From Hydrogenophaga taeniospiralis CCUG 15921 (GTDB taxonomy: Bacteria > Pseudomonadota > Gammaproteobacteria > Burkholderiales > Burkholderiaceae_C), in NCBI RefSeq assembly GCF_001592305.1, contig NZ_BCWR01000013.1, forward strand, positions 1 through 64,000: a DNA stretch of 64,000 nucleotides, written 5' to 3'. Below the pieces are notes generated by a model that saw nothing but the letters and a program-made list of their open reading frames with translations, made no database searches and was not told the origin of the DNA. Positions 8,292-17,610 of the stretch are shown here, piece after piece. Each line of letters starts with the position of its first letter. Within the stretch, counting starts at the first letter, position 1. Made by a program: the position numbers and the translations under genes.

Positions 8292-9818
8292 ATGAGCGCA
8301 ACCACCGCCCCACCCGTGCTCGAACTCACGGGCATCCACAAGCAGTTCTCGGGCATCCCTGTGTTGCGCGATGTGCAACTGCGCCTGTACCCGGGTGAGA
8401 TCCATGCGCTGATGGGGCAGAACGGCGCGGGCAAGTCCACGCTGATCAAGGTGCTCACTGGCGTGCTCGAAGCCAGTGGCGGGCAGATGCGCCTGGGTGG
8501 TGAATCGGTCTGGCCCGACTCGCCACGGGCCGCCCAGCGCCTGGGCATCAGCACGGTGTACCAGGAGGTCAACCTCTGCCCCAACCTCTCGGTGGCGGAA
8601 AACATCTTCGCCGGGCGCTACCCGCGCCTGGGCCTCGCGCAGGGTTTCCGCATCGACTGGGCCACGCTGAACCGGCGTGCGCGCGAACTGGTGGCGCGCA
8701 TCGGGCTGGACATCGACGTGACGCGACTGCTGTCGGACTACCCCGTGGCGGTGCAGCAGCTGGTGGCGATCGCGCGCGCGCTCAGCATCGAGTCGCGCGT
8801 GCTGATCCTGGACGAGCCGACCTCCAGCCTGGACGACGACGAGGTGCAGAAACTGTTCGAGGTGCTGCGCCGCCTGCGCGACGAGGGCCTGGCCATCGTC
8901 TTCGTCACGCACTTCCTGAACCAGGTCTACGCCATCTCCGACCGCATCACCGTGCTGCGCAACGGCAGCTGGGTGGGCGAATGGCCGGTGGGCGAGCTGC
9001 CGGCGCAGGCGCTGATCGCGGCCATGCTGGGCCGCGAACTGGCCGCGCAGTCCACCGAGGCGCCGGTCTCACCTGTGTTCGACGAGGTCACCCCGGCCTT
9101 GCTGCAGGCCGAGGGCCTGGGCCAGAGCGGCCAGCTGCAGGCGGTGGACCTGCGGGTGCGCGCGGGCGAGGTGGTGGGCCTGGCCGGCCTGCTGGGCGCG
9201 GGCCGCACCGAGCTGGCGCGGCTGCTGTTCGGCCTGGAGTCGCCCGACCGCGGCGTGCTGCGCATCGACGGAAAAGCGGTGGCGTTCTCCAACCCCATGG
9301 ACGCGATCCGCCACGGCTTGGCACTGTGCCCGGAAGAGCGCAAGACCGACGGCATCGTGGCCGAGCTCTCGGTGCGCGAGAACATCGCGCTGGCGCTGCA
9401 GGCGCGCATGGGCGTGGGCAAGTTCCTCTCGCGCGCCGAACAGACCGCGCTGGCCGAGCGCTACGTGAAGCTGCTGGGCATCAAGACCGAGAGCGTGGAC
9501 AAGCCCATCGGCCTGCTCTCGGGTGGCAACCAGCAAAAGGCCATCCTGGCGCGCTGGCTCGCCATCGAACCGCGCCTCTTGATCCTGGACGAGCCCACAC
9601 GCGGCATCGACGTGGCCGCCAAGCAGGAAATCATGGAACAGATCCTGCGCCTGGCGCAGGCCGGCATGGCCGTGCTGTTCATCTCGTCCGAAATGAGCGA
9701 GGTGGTGCGTGTGGCGCACCGCATCGTGGTGCTACGCGACCGCCGCCTGGTGGGCGAGCTGCCCGCGGGCAGCAGCGAAGACGCTGTGTACGACCTCATT
9801 GCTGCAGAACACGTTTGA
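8292..9818 (+). CDS. ytfR: Sugar ABC transporter ATPase, YtfR-like
   Basis: A 508-residue double ABC ATPase. The first domain has Walker A GQNGAGKST (about residue 42), Walker B LILDEPTSSLDDDE and the YtfR-typical FVTHFLNQVYAISDRIT. The second has degenerate [11 protein letters not shown], signature [14 protein letters not shown] and [13 protein letters not shown]. It most resembles E. coli YtfR, the ATPase of the galactofuranose transporter. It follows gguB by 12 bases and overlaps nothing; the permease ytfT begins one base after its stop. It is the energiser of the second transporter in the array. Confidence 0.88.
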   Translation: MSATTAPPVLELTGIHKQFSGIPVLRDVQLRLYPGEIHALMGQNGAGKSTLIKVLTGVLEASGGQMRLGGESVWPDSPRAAQRLGISTVYQEVNLCPNLSVAENIFAGRYPRLGLAQGFRIDWATLNRRARELVARIGLDIDVTRLLSDYPVAVQQLVAIARALSIESRVLILDEPTSSLDDDEVQKLFEVLRRLRDEGLAIVFVTHFLNQVYAISDRITVLRNGSWVGEWPVGELPAQALIAAMLGRELAAQSTEAPVSPVFDEVTPALLQAEGLGQSGQLQAVDLRVRAGEVVGLAGLLGAGRTELARLLFGLESPDRGVLRIDGKAVAFSNPMDAIRHGLALCPEERKTDGIVAELSVRENIALALQARMGVGKFLSRAEQTALAERYVKLLGIKTESVDKPIGLLSGGNQQKAILARWLAIEPRLLILDEPTRGIDVAAKQEIMEQILRLAQAGMAVLFISSEMSEVVRVAHRIVVLRDRRLVGELPAGSSEDAVYDLIAAEHV

Positions 9819-9819
9819 C

Positions 9820-10845
9820 ATGACACACACAACCTTGAGCGCCGCGATGCGCCACCGCCTGGCCTGGCCGCTGATCACGCTGGCGCTGCTGCTGGTCGTG
9901 AACACGGTGTTCAACGACAGCTTCCTGCACATCGAGTGGCGCGACGGCCACCTCTACGGCAGCCTGATCGACATCCTGAACCGCGCCGCGCCGCTGGTGC
10001 TGGTGTCGCTGGGCATGACGATGGTGATCGCCACGCGCGGCATCGACATCTCGGTGGGCGCGGTGGTGGCCATCGCGGCCGCGGTGGCAGCCTGGATGAT
10101 CGGTGGCTCGGTGGCGGGCACGGAAAGCCGCTTCCCCATGCCGCTGGCCATCGTGGGTGCGCTCGGCGTGGCCGCTCTGTGCGGCCTGTGGAACGGCGTG
10201 CTGGTGGCCAAGGTGGGCATGCAGCCCATCATCGCCACGCTGATCCTGATGGTGGCGGGCCGGGGCATCGCCCAGCTGATCACCGACGGGCAGATCATCA
10301 CCATCTACTACAAGCCCTTCTTCTTCCTGGGCGGGGGCTACCTGCTCGGTCTGCCGTTCTCGCTGTTCATCGTGGCGACCGTGTTCGCCGCGCTGTACCT
10401 CGCGGTCACGCGCACGGCGCTGGGCCTGTTCGTGCAGGCCGTGGGCATCAACCCGACGGCGGCGCGCGTGGCCGGCGTGCAATCGCGCCGCCTCATCGTG
10501 GCCGCCTACACCTTCTGCGGCGTGTGCGCGGGCATCGCCGGCCTGCTCATCAGCTCCAACGTGAAAAGCGCCGACGGCAACAACGCCGGCCAGTTGCTGG
10601 AGCTCGACGCCATCCTGGCCGTGACCCTGGGCGGCACGGCGCTCACCGGCGGGCGCTTCAGCCTGGTGGGCAGCGTGATCGGTGCGCTCATCATCCAGAC
10701 CCTGACCTACGCCATCTACTCGCTGGGCGTGCCGCCCGAGATCAACCTGGTGGTCAAGGCCGTGGTGGTGTTCGTCGTGATGCTGCTGCAGTCGCCCGAG
10801 TTCCGCGCCCAGGTGGGCGTGCTGGTGCGCCGCCCCGGCGTGTGA
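9820..10845 (+). CDS. ytfT: Sugar ABC transporter permease, YtfT-like
   Basis: A 341-residue integral membrane permease with about nine to ten hydrophobic helices. Motifs include SLGMTMVIATRGIDISVGAV (about residues 64-83), GMQPIIATLILMVAGRGIAQ and GGTALTGGRFSLVGSVIGA. The TRGIDISVG and TDGQIITIYY segments are characteristic of YtfT. It should pair with YjfF as a heterodimeric channel fed by the YtfQ-like protein. The start ATG at 9820 is one base after the ytfR stop. Confidence 0.88.
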   Translation: MTHTTLSAAMRHRLAWPLITLALLLVVNTVFNDSFLHIEWRDGHLYGSLIDILNRAAPLVLVSLGMTMVIATRGIDISVGAVVAIAAAVAAWMIGGSVAGTESRFPMPLAIVGALGVAALCGLWNGVLVAKVGMQPIIATLILMVAGRGIAQLITDGQIITIYYKPFFFLGGGYLLGLPFSLFIVATVFAALYLAVTRTALGLFVQAVGINPTAARVAGVQSRRLIVAAYTFCGVCAGIAGLLISSNVKSADGNNAGQLLELDAILAVTLGGTALTGGRFSLVGSVIGALIIQTLTYAIYSLGVPPEINLVVKAVVVFVVMLLQSPEFRAQVGVLVRRPGV

Positions 10846-10856
10846 GGAGTGCAGCC

Positions 10857-11894
10857 ATGAGTGCGGTGCCGAATCCTTCGTTCAACGCCGCCGCGACGCC
10901 CTCCATGCCGCAGACCGTGACCACGCGCTCGCGCCTGAACCCCAAGTTCCTGCCGCTGATCGCCACCATCTCGCTGTTCGTGGCCATGGCCACCATGGGC
11001 TCGGTGCTCTACACCGGCTTCTTCTCGGCCCAGGTGTTCCTCAACCTGCTGATCGACAACTCTTTTCTGATCATCGTCGCGGTGGGCATGACCTTCGTGA
11101 TCCTCTCGGGCGGCATCGACCTCTCGGTGGGTTCGGTGGTGGCGCTGAGCACCATGGTGCTGGCCGCGCTGGTGGAGCACCACGGCTGGAGCGCGTGGCA
11201 GGCGATTCCGCTGGTGCTGCTCATGGGCACGGCCTTCGGCGCCTTCATGGGTTTCCTGATCGAGCGCTTCCGGCTGCAGCCCTTCATCGTCACGCTGGCG
11301 GGCATGTTCCTCGCGCGCGGCCTGTGTTACCTCATCAGCATCGACTCGATCAGCATCTCCAACGAGCCCTATTCGGAACTGGCGCAGTGGCGCCTGCCGC
11401 TGTGGGAAGACGCCTCGCTCTCGCTGGGCGCGGTGATCGCCATCGTGGTGCTGCTGGCCGCGGTGTTCATCGCGCACAACACGCCGTTTGGCCGCACGGT
11501 CTACGCCGTGGGCGGCAACGAGCAGTCGGCCGTGCTGATGGGCCTGCCGGTGCGCCGCACGCTGGTGGGCGTGTACACGCTCTCGGGCTTCTGCTCGGCG
11601 CTGGCCGGCGTGGTGTTCACCTTCTACATGCTCTCGGGTTACGGCCTGCATGCCGTGGGCATGGAGCTGGACGCGATCGCCGCCGTGGTGATCGGCGGCA
11701 CCCTGCTCACCGGCGGCGTGGGTTACATGGCCGGCACGCTGTTTGGCGTGCTGATGCTCGGGATCATCCAGACCCTGATCTCGTTTGACGGCACGCTGAG
11801 TTCCTGGTGGACGCGCATCGTCGTCGGCGTCCTGCTGTTCGTTTTCTGCCTGCTGCAACGCCTGCTGACGCACCGCGCGTCCAAGCGGTCCTGA
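10857..11894 (+). CDS. yjfF: Sugar ABC transporter permease, YjfF-like
   Basis: A 345-residue permease of the same family as YtfT, with GMTFVILSGGIDLSVGSVVA (about residues 78-97), RLQPFIVTLAGMFLARGLCY and GGTLLTGGVGYMAGTLFGV. The pattern of a SxISI segment after the third helices matches E. coli YjfF. GAGG lies about 10 bases upstream of the ATG at 10857. It closes the transporter part of the array; a metabolic gene follows 32 bases later. Confidence 0.87.
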   Translation: MSAVPNPSFNAAATPSMPQTVTTRSRLNPKFLPLIATISLFVAMATMGSVLYTGFFSAQVFLNLLIDNSFLIIVAVGMTFVILSGGIDLSVGSVVALSTMVLAALVEHHGWSAWQAIPLVLLMGTAFGAFMGFLIERFRLQPFIVTLAGMFLARGLCYLISIDSISISNEPYSELAQWRLPLWEDASLSLGAVIAIVVLLAAVFIAHNTPFGRTVYAVGGNEQSAVLMGLPVRRTLVGVYTLSGFCSALAGVVFTFYMLSGYGLHAVGMELDAIAAVVIGGTLLTGGVGYMAGTLFGVLMLGIIQTLISFDGTLSSWWTRIVVGVLLFVFCLLQRLLTHRASKRS

Positions 11895-11926
11895 CTTCCC
11901 CCTCTTCCCGAACCCAACACCCCACC

Positions 11927-13660
11927 ATGACCACCCCCAAGCGCAAACTCCGCTCCACCGAATGGTTCGGCACCGCCGACAAAAACGGCTTCATGTACCG
12001 CAGCTGGATGAAGAACCAGGGCATCCCCGACCACGAGTTCGACGGCCGCCCCATCATTGGCATCTGCAACACCTGGAGCGAGCTCACGCCCTGCAACGCG
12101 CACTTCCGCAAAATCGCCGAACACGTCAAGCGCGGCATCTACGAGGCGGGCGGTTTTCCGGTCGAGTTCCCGGTGTTCTCCAACGGTGAATCCAACCTGC
12201 GCCCCACCGCCATGCTCACGCGCAACCTCGCCAGCATGGACGTGGAAGAAGCCATCCGCGGCAACCCCATCGACGCCGTGGTGCTGCTGGTGGGCTGCGA
12301 CAAGACCACGCCCGCCCTGCTGATGGGCGCGGCCAGCTGCGACGTGCCGGCCATCGTGGTCACGGGCGGCCCCATGCTCAACGGCAAGCTCGACGGCAAG
12401 GACATCGGCTCGGGCACGGCCGTGTGGCGCCTGCACGAATCGCTGAAGGCCGGTGAAATCAACGAACACCAGTTCTTCGCAGCCGAAGCCGGCATGTCGC
12501 GCTCGGCCGGCACCTGCAACACCATGGGCACGGCCAGCACCATGGCCTGCATGGCCGAGGCGCTGGGCACTTCGCTGCCCCACAACGCGGCCATCCCGGC
12601 AGTGGATTCACGCCGTTATGTGCTGGCCCACATGTCGGGCAAACGCATCGTGGAGATGGCCCACGAAGGGCTCACGCTCTCGAAGATCCTCACGCGCGAA
12701 GCGTTTGAAAACGCCATCCGCACCAACGCAGCCATCGGCGGTTCGACCAACGCGGTGATCCACCTGAAAGCCATCGCGGGCCGCATCGGCGTGCAACTGG
12801 AGCTGGAGGACTGGACGCGCATCGGCCAGGGCACGCCCACCCTGGTGGATCTGCAGCCCTCGGGCCGCTTCCTCATGGAAGAGTTCTATTACGCCGGCGG
12901 CCTGCCCGCCGTGCTGCGCCGCCTGGGCGAAAACAACTTGCTGCCGCACCCCGACGCGCTCACCGTCAACGGCAAAAGCATGTGGGACAACGTGCGCGAG
13001 GCCCCGCAGTACAACGACGAGGTGATCCGCACGCTGGACAACCCGCTCATCGCCGACGGCGGCATCTGCATCCTGCGCGGCAACCTGGCGCCGCGCGGCG
13101 CCGTGCTCAAGCCCTCGGCGGCCTCGCCCGAGCTGCTCAAGCACCGGGGCCGTGCCGTGGTGTTCGAAAACCTGGAGCACTACAAGGAACGCATCGTCGA
13201 TGAGAGCCTGGACATCGACGCCAGCTGCGTGATGGTGATGAAAAACTGCGGCCCGCGCGGCTACCCCGGCATGGCCGAGGTGGGCAACATGGGCCTGCCG
13301 CCGAAGCTGCTGCGCCAGGGCATCAAGGACATGGTGCGCATCTCCGACGCGCGCATGAGCGGCACGGCCTACGGCACCGTGGTGCTGCACGTGGCGCCCG
13401 AGGCCGCCGCCGGTGGCCCGCTGGCCGCCGTGCGCGACGGCGACTTCATCGAACTCGACTGCGCCGAGGGCCGCCTGCACCTGGACATCAGCGACGCCGA
13501 ACTGGCCGAGCGCCTGGCCGCGCTGGACAACACCGACATGGGTGGGCGCGGCGGCTACCAGCGCCTGTACGTGGACCACGTGCTGCAGGCCGACGAAGGC
13601 TGCGATTTCGATTTCCTCGTCGGCTGCCGCGGCTCGGCGGTTCCCCGTCACTCCCACTGA
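11927..13660 (+). CDS. L-arabonate dehydratase (IlvD/Edd family)
   Basis: A 577-residue Fe-S dehydratase of the IlvD/EDD family, matching the usual length (about 580) of pentonate dehydratases. Candidate cluster cysteines are in GICNTWSELTPCN (about residue 46), LVGCDKTTPALLMGA (about residue 124) and SAGTCNTMGTAST (about residue 197). The last is the motif typical of sugar-acid dehydratases. C-terminal PRGYPGMAEV and RISDARMSGTAYGTVVLHV are family hallmarks. It should convert L-arabonate (and perhaps related sugar acids such as D-xylonate or D-fuconate) to the 2-keto-3-deoxy acid. The choice of arabonate rests on context: the next gene encodes the following step and the semialdehyde dehydrogenase opens the array. 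Confidence 0.85.
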   Translation: MTTPKRKLRSTEWFGTADKNGFMYRSWMKNQGIPDHEFDGRPIIGICNTWSELTPCNAHFRKIAEHVKRGIYEAGGFPVEFPVFSNGESNLRPTAMLTRNLASMDVEEAIRGNPIDAVVLLVGCDKTTPALLMGAASCDVPAIVVTGGPMLNGKLDGKDIGSGTAVWRLHESLKAGEINEHQFFAAEAGMSRSAGTCNTMGTASTMACMAEALGTSLPHNAAIPAVDSRRYVLAHMSGKRIVEMAHEGLTLSKILTREAFENAIRTNAAIGGSTNAVIHLKAIAGRIGVQLELEDWTRIGQGTPTLVDLQPSGRFLMEEFYYAGGLPAVLRRLGENNLLPHPDALTVNGKSMWDNVREAPQYNDEVIRTLDNPLIADGGICILRGNLAPRGAVLKPSAASPELLKHRGRAVVFENLEHYKERIVDESLDIDASCVMVMKNCGPRGYPGMAEVGNMGLPPKLLRQGIKDMVRISDARMSGTAYGTVVLHVAPEAAAGGPLAAVRDGDFIELDCAEGRLHLDISDAELAERLAALDNTDMGGRGGYQRLYVDHVLQADEGCDFDFLVGCRGSAVPRHSH

Positions 13661-13667
13661 TCTGATC

Positions 13668-14600
13668 ATGACCTCTTCTGCCCGCACGCCGCGCTACCGC
13701 GGCATCTTCCCCGTCGTGCCCACCACCTTCCACGAGGACGGCACGCTCGATCTGGAGAGCCAGAAACGCTGCCTCGACTTCATGATCGACGCCGGGGTGG
13801 ACGGCCTGTGCATCCTGGCCAATTTCTCCGAGCAGTTCTCGCTGTCCGACGACGAGCGCGAGACCCTGACCCGCTTGTCGCTGGAACACGTGGCCGGGCG
13901 CGTGCCGGTGATCGTGACCACCACGCACTACGGCACCGCGGTCTGCGCCGCGCGCAGCAAGCGCGCGCAGGACATGGGCGCGGCCATGGTCATGGTGATG
14001 CCGCCCTACCACGGCGCCACCTTCCGCGTGCCCGAGCCGCTGATCCACGAGTTCTATGCGCGCGTGTCCGACGCCATTTCCATTCCCATCATGGTGCAGG
14101 ACGCGCCGGCCAGCGGCACCGTGCTCTCGGCCCCCTTCCTCGCGCGCATGGCGCAGGAGATCGAACAGCTCGCCTACTTCAAGATCGAGACGCCGGGCGC
14201 CGCGAGCAAGCTGCGCGAACTGATCCGCCTGGGCGGTGACGCCATTGAAGGCCCGTGGGATGGCGAAGAAGCCATCACCCTGCTGGCCGACCTGGACGCC
14301 GGCGCCACTGGCGCCATGACCGGCGGCGCCTTCCCCGACGGCATCCGCCCCATCATCGAAGCCCACCGCCTGGGCAACCACGACCTGGCCTTCGCGCTCT
14401 ACCAGCGCTGGCTGCCGCTGATCAACCACGAAAACCGCCAGGGCGGCATCCTCACGGCCAAGGCCCTGATGAAAGCCGGCGGCGTGATCGCCTGCGAAGC
14501 CGGCCGCCACCCCTTCCCGCCCATGCACCCCGAGGTGCGGCGCGGGCTGTTGGACATCGCACGCCGGCTCGACCCGCTCGTGCTCCGCTGGGGACGCTGA
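13668..14600 (+). CDS. 2-keto-3-deoxy-L-arabonate dehydratase (DapA/NAL superfamily)
   Basis: A 310-residue TIM-barrel protein of the dihydrodipicolinate synthase/N-acetylneuraminate lyase superfamily. It starts YRGIFPVVPTTFHEDGTLD, and the Schiff-base lysine is likely in LAYFKIETPGA (about residue 170). In the non-phosphorylative arabinose pathway this type of enzyme dehydrates 2-keto-3-deoxy-L-arabonate to alpha-ketoglutaric semialdehyde, the substrate of the dehydrogenase at 1807. The ATG at 13668 is 8 bases after the previous stop. A related aldolase function on a keto-deoxy sugar acid cannot be excluded from sequence alone. Confidence 0.83.
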   Translation: MTSSARTPRYRGIFPVVPTTFHEDGTLDLESQKRCLDFMIDAGVDGLCILANFSEQFSLSDDERETLTRLSLEHVAGRVPVIVTTTHYGTAVCAARSKRAQDMGAAMVMVMPPYHGATFRVPEPLIHEFYARVSDAISIPIMVQDAPASGTVLSAPFLARMAQEIEQLAYFKIETPGAASKLRELIRLGGDAIEGPWDGEEAITLLADLDAGATGAMTGGAFPDGIRPIIEAHRLGNHDLAFALYQRWLPLINHENRQGGILTAKALMKAGGVIACEAGRHPFPPMHPEVRRGLLDIARRLDPLVLRWGR

Positions 14601-14607
14601 GAGGTAT

Positions 14608-14683
14608 GAGCCCCCCCTGCGCCGCTTCGCGTCTTCCCCCAAAAGGGGGGACGCACCTGGTGGCCCGGCGAAGCCGGTTCCAC
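14608..14683. repeat. GC-rich intergenic repeat, copy A
   Basis: Contains CCCCCTGCGCCGCTTC, a run of C then AAAA then a run of G able to form a hairpin, and GGCCCGGCGAAGCCGGTTCC. The same elements recur in inverted orientation at 39697-39771 and 50553-50628. This copy follows the araD-like stop directly and separates the arabinose genes from dgoK. Confidence 0.7.
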
Positions 14684-14735
14684 GGGTGCCCTGGGCGGAG
14701 TCGCTGTGCTCCGGCCAGTTCTTTGAGAAAGTGAT

Positions 14736-15710
14736 ATGAACCCAACCGAACTGCTCGAAACACCCGTGCTGATCGCTCTCGACTGGGGCACCAGTTCGCT
14801 GCGTGCCTATGCCATGGGGGCGCACGGCGCGGTGCTGGCCGCGCGGCGCAGCGAACACGGTGTGATGCACCTGCCCGCCGGCCCCGGTGTCGACTCACCG
14901 GCCGCCGCCTTCGAGCAGGCGCTGCAGGCGCTGTGCGGCGACTGGCTGGCCGACCACCCGTCCGCCCCGCTGATCGCCTGCGGCATGGTCGGCAGCGCAC
15001 AGGGCTGGCGCGAAGCGCCCTACCAGCCGCTGCCCAGCCGCGAGGCCGATCTGGCGGAAGCGGTGACACGGATCGAACGCCCCGGTGGCCAGCCGCTGCA
15101 CGTGGTGCCGGGCCTGCTGCAGGCCGGCGAGCTGCCCAATGTGATGCGCGGCGAAGAGACCCAGATCATGGGCGTGCTGCAAAGCCGGGCGAACGGGCGC
15201 CACACGCCGTCGCGGCTGCTGATCGGCCTGCCGGGCACGCACACCAAATGGGCTTGGGTCGAGGACGGCGCCGTCACCCGCTTCGAGACCTTCATGACCG
15301 GTGAGGTGTACGCCGCGCTCTCCCAACACACCATCCTGGGCCGCACCATGGAGCTGGGCGGGCCGCAGGACGAACCGGCCTTCGCGCGCGGCCTGCGCGT
15401 GGCGTGCTCCAAACTGGGCGCTTTGGGCGTACTCTCCACCGTCTTCAGCGTGCGCACCCTGGGGCTCACCCGCCAGCTCCCCGGCAGCGCCCAGCCCGAC
15501 TACCTGTCGGGGCTGCTGATCGGGCACGAGGTGGCGGCGCTGGCGCCCGCCCTGCGGGACGGTCCGGCGGTGGTGCTGTGCGGCGAACCGGAGCTGTGCC
15601 TGCGCTACGCGACCGCGCTGGAAGCGCAGGGCCTGCCGACGCCCGAGATCCGTTCCGGCGTGACGCCCCTGGGCCTGTGGCGCATCGCCCAGGCCGCTGA
15701 ATTGGTATGA
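14736..15710 (+). CDS. dgoK: 2-dehydro-3-deoxygalactonokinase
   Basis: A 324-residue DgoK-family sugar kinase. It begins ALDWGTSSLRAYAM, the phosphate-binding loop of this ASKHA-type family, and shows HVVPGLLQAG, MRGEETQIMGVL and LPGTHTKWAWVEDG, all typical of DgoK. It phosphorylates 2-keto-3-deoxy-D-galactonate at O6 with ATP, the second step of the De Ley-Doudoroff pathway after DgoD. The next gene encodes the aldolase. It sits behind a GC-rich repeat, so it may depend on readthrough or on its own promoter. Confidence 0.9.
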   Translation: MNPTELLETPVLIALDWGTSSLRAYAMGAHGAVLAARRSEHGVMHLPAGPGVDSPAAAFEQALQALCGDWLADHPSAPLIACGMVGSAQGWREAPYQPLPSREADLAEAVTRIERPGGQPLHVVPGLLQAGELPNVMRGEETQIMGVLQSRANGRHTPSRLLIGLPGTHTKWAWVEDGAVTRFETFMTGEVYAALSQHTILGRTMELGGPQDEPAFARGLRVACSKLGALGVLSTVFSVRTLGLTRQLPGSAQPDYLSGLLIGHEVAALAPALRDGPAVVLCGEPELCLRYATALEAQGLPTPEIRSGVTPLGLWRIAQAAELV

Positions 15711-15744
15711 AGCGCCCCCCGCGCCGCCGCCCTGGAACACCGAC

Positions 15745-16389
15745 ATGAACATCCCCCGCTCCTTTCACCAGGCCCTGTCCGAGTGCGGCCTGATCGCCAT
15801 CCTGCGTGGCCTGCGGCCCGAAGAGGCCATCGCCATCGGCCGCGCCTTGTACGACGCGGGCTTTCGCATCATTGAAGTTCCGCTGAACTCACCCGATCCG
15901 CTGGCCAGCATCCGCGCCCTGCGCGACGCCTTGCCGGCCGATGCCCTGGTGGGCGCCGGCACGGTCATCTCGGCGCAGGCCTGTGCCGACGTGGCCGCCG
16001 CGGGCGGGCAGATCGTGGTCATGCCGCACAGCGACCCGGCGGTGATCCGCGCGGCCAAGGCAGCCGGCATGGCCTGCGCGCCCGGCGTGGCCACCCTGAC
16101 CGAGGCCTACGCCGCGCTGGCCGCGGGCGCGGACATCCTCAAACTGTTTCCCGCTGAAGCCCTGAGCCCCGCCGTGCTGAAAGCCTGGCGCGCCGTGCTC
16201 AAGCCCCCGGTGGCCCTGGTGCCCGTGGGCGGCATCACGCCCGAGAGCATCGCGCCCTATGCCGCCGCTGGTGCCAGCGGTTTCGGCCTGGGCTCGGCCC
16301 TGTACCGCCCCGGCGACAGCGCCGCCGACGTGGCCCGCCACGCCGCCGCGTTCATGCAGGCCTGGCGCCTGGCCTGCCCCGGCGCCTGA
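15745..16389 (+). CDS. dgoA: 2-dehydro-3-deoxy-6-phosphogalactonate aldolase
   Basis: A 214-residue class I KDPG/KDPGal aldolase. The N-terminal [15 protein letters not shown], the central [10 protein letters not shown] and the Schiff-base lysine in [11 protein letters not shown] (about residue 133) are diagnostic. [20 protein letters not shown] forms the phosphate-binding end. It splits 2-keto-3-deoxy-6-phosphogalactonate into pyruvate and glyceraldehyde 3-phosphate. Placement between dgoK and dgoD supports galactonate over gluconate chemistry. The ATG is 34 bases after the dgoK stop. Confidence 0.9.
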   Translation: MNIPRSFHQALSECGLIAILRGLRPEEAIAIGRALYDAGFRIIEVPLNSPDPLASIRALRDALPADALVGAGTVISAQACADVAAAGGQIVVMPHSDPAVIRAAKAAGMACAPGVATLTEAYAALAAGADILKLFPAEALSPAVLKAWRAVLKPPVALVPVGGITPESIAPYAAAGASGFGLGSALYRPGDSAADVARHAAAFMQAWRLACPGA

Positions 16390-16430
16390 CCCTTCAAAAC
16401 CCTCACCCCATTCCCGACGAGCACGTTTCC

Positions 16431-17579
16431 ATGAAGATCACCCGACTGACCACGTTCCTGGTGCCACCGCGCTGGTGTTTCCTGAAGATCGAGACCGACG
16501 AAGGCATCGTCGGCTGGGGTGAGCCGGTGCTGGAAGGCCGAGCCCACACGGTGGCCGCCATGGTCGAGGAACTCGCCGATTACCTGGTCGGCAAGGACCC
16601 GCGCCACATCGAAGACCACTGGACCGTGATGTACCGCGGCGGCTTCTACCGCGGCGGCGGCATCCACATGAGCGCACTCGCCGGCATCGACCAAGCACTG
16701 TGGGACATCAAGGGCAAGGCCCTGGGTGTGCCGGTGTCCGAGCTGCTGGGCGGCAGCGTGCGCGACCGCATCCGCGTCTACAGCTGGATCGGCGGCGACC
16801 GCCCCAGCGACACCGCCGCCGCTGCCAAGGCGGCCGTTGGGCGTGGCTTCACCGCCGTCAAGATGAACGGCACCGAGGAACTGCAGTTCATCGACAGCCA
16901 CGACAAGGTGGAGCGCTGCCTGGCCAACGTGGCGGCCGTGCGCGAAGCCGTGGGCCCCAACGTGGGCATCGGCGTGGACTTCCACGGGCGCGTGCACAAG
17001 CCCATGGCCAAGGTGCTGCTGCGCGAACTGGAACCCTACAAACTCATGTTCGTCGAAGAGCCGGTGCTGAGCGAACACCACGAGGCGCTCAAGGAGCTGG
17101 CCCACGTGGCGACCATGCCCATCGCGCTGGGCGAGCGGCTGTACACGCGCTGGGACTTCAAGCGCATCCTGTCCGAGGGCTATGTGGATATCATCCAGCC
17201 CGACCCCTCGCACGCGGGCGGCATCACCGAGACCCGCAAGATCGCAGCCATGGCCGAGGCCTACGACGTGGCGCTGGCGCTGCACTGCCCGCTCGGCCCC
17301 ATCGCGCTGGCGGCCAACCTGCAGATCGACGCGGGTTGCTACAACGCCTTCATCCAGGAGCAGAGCCTGGGCATCCACTACAACGCCGCCAACGACCTGC
17401 TGGACTACGTGAGCAACCCCGAGGTCTTCGCCTACGAGGACGGCATGGTCACGATCCCGACCGGCCCCGGTCTGGGCATCGAGGTCAACGAAGCCTACGT
17501 GCGCGAACGCGCGGCCGAAGGCCACCGCTGGCGCAACCCGATCTGGCGCCACAAGGACGGCAGTTTCGCGGAGTGGTGA
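16431..17579 (+). CDS. dgoD: D-galactonate dehydratase
   Basis: A 382-residue enolase-superfamily protein, the usual DgoD length. Metal ligands and bases are visible in the expected order: [11 protein letters not shown] (Asp/His, about residue 183), FVEEPV (Glu, about residue 209), [10 protein letters not shown] (Glu, about residue 235) and [13 protein letters not shown] (His, about residue 284). It dehydrates D-galactonate to 2-keto-3-deoxy-D-galactonate. It is the last gene of the array and converges on the secretion operon, whose last gene stops at 17611. Confidence 0.92.
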   Translation: MKITRLTTFLVPPRWCFLKIETDEGIVGWGEPVLEGRAHTVAAMVEELADYLVGKDPRHIEDHWTVMYRGGFYRGGGIHMSALAGIDQALWDIKGKALGVPVSELLGGSVRDRIRVYSWIGGDRPSDTAAAAKAAVGRGFTAVKMNGTEELQFIDSHDKVERCLANVAAVREAVGPNVGIGVDFHGRVHKPMAKVLLRELEPYKLMFVEEPVLSEHHEALKELAHVATMPIALGERLYTRWDFKRILSEGYVDIIQPDPSHAGGITETRKIAAMAEAYDVALALHCPLGPIALAANLQIDAGCYNAFIQEQSLGIHYNAANDLLDYVSNPEVFAYEDGMVTIPTGPGLGIEVNEAYVRERAAEGHRWRNPIWRHKDGSFAEW

Positions 17580-17610
17580 GGGGCCGCCGGGCTGGCGTCC
17601 AGGCCCTCGT

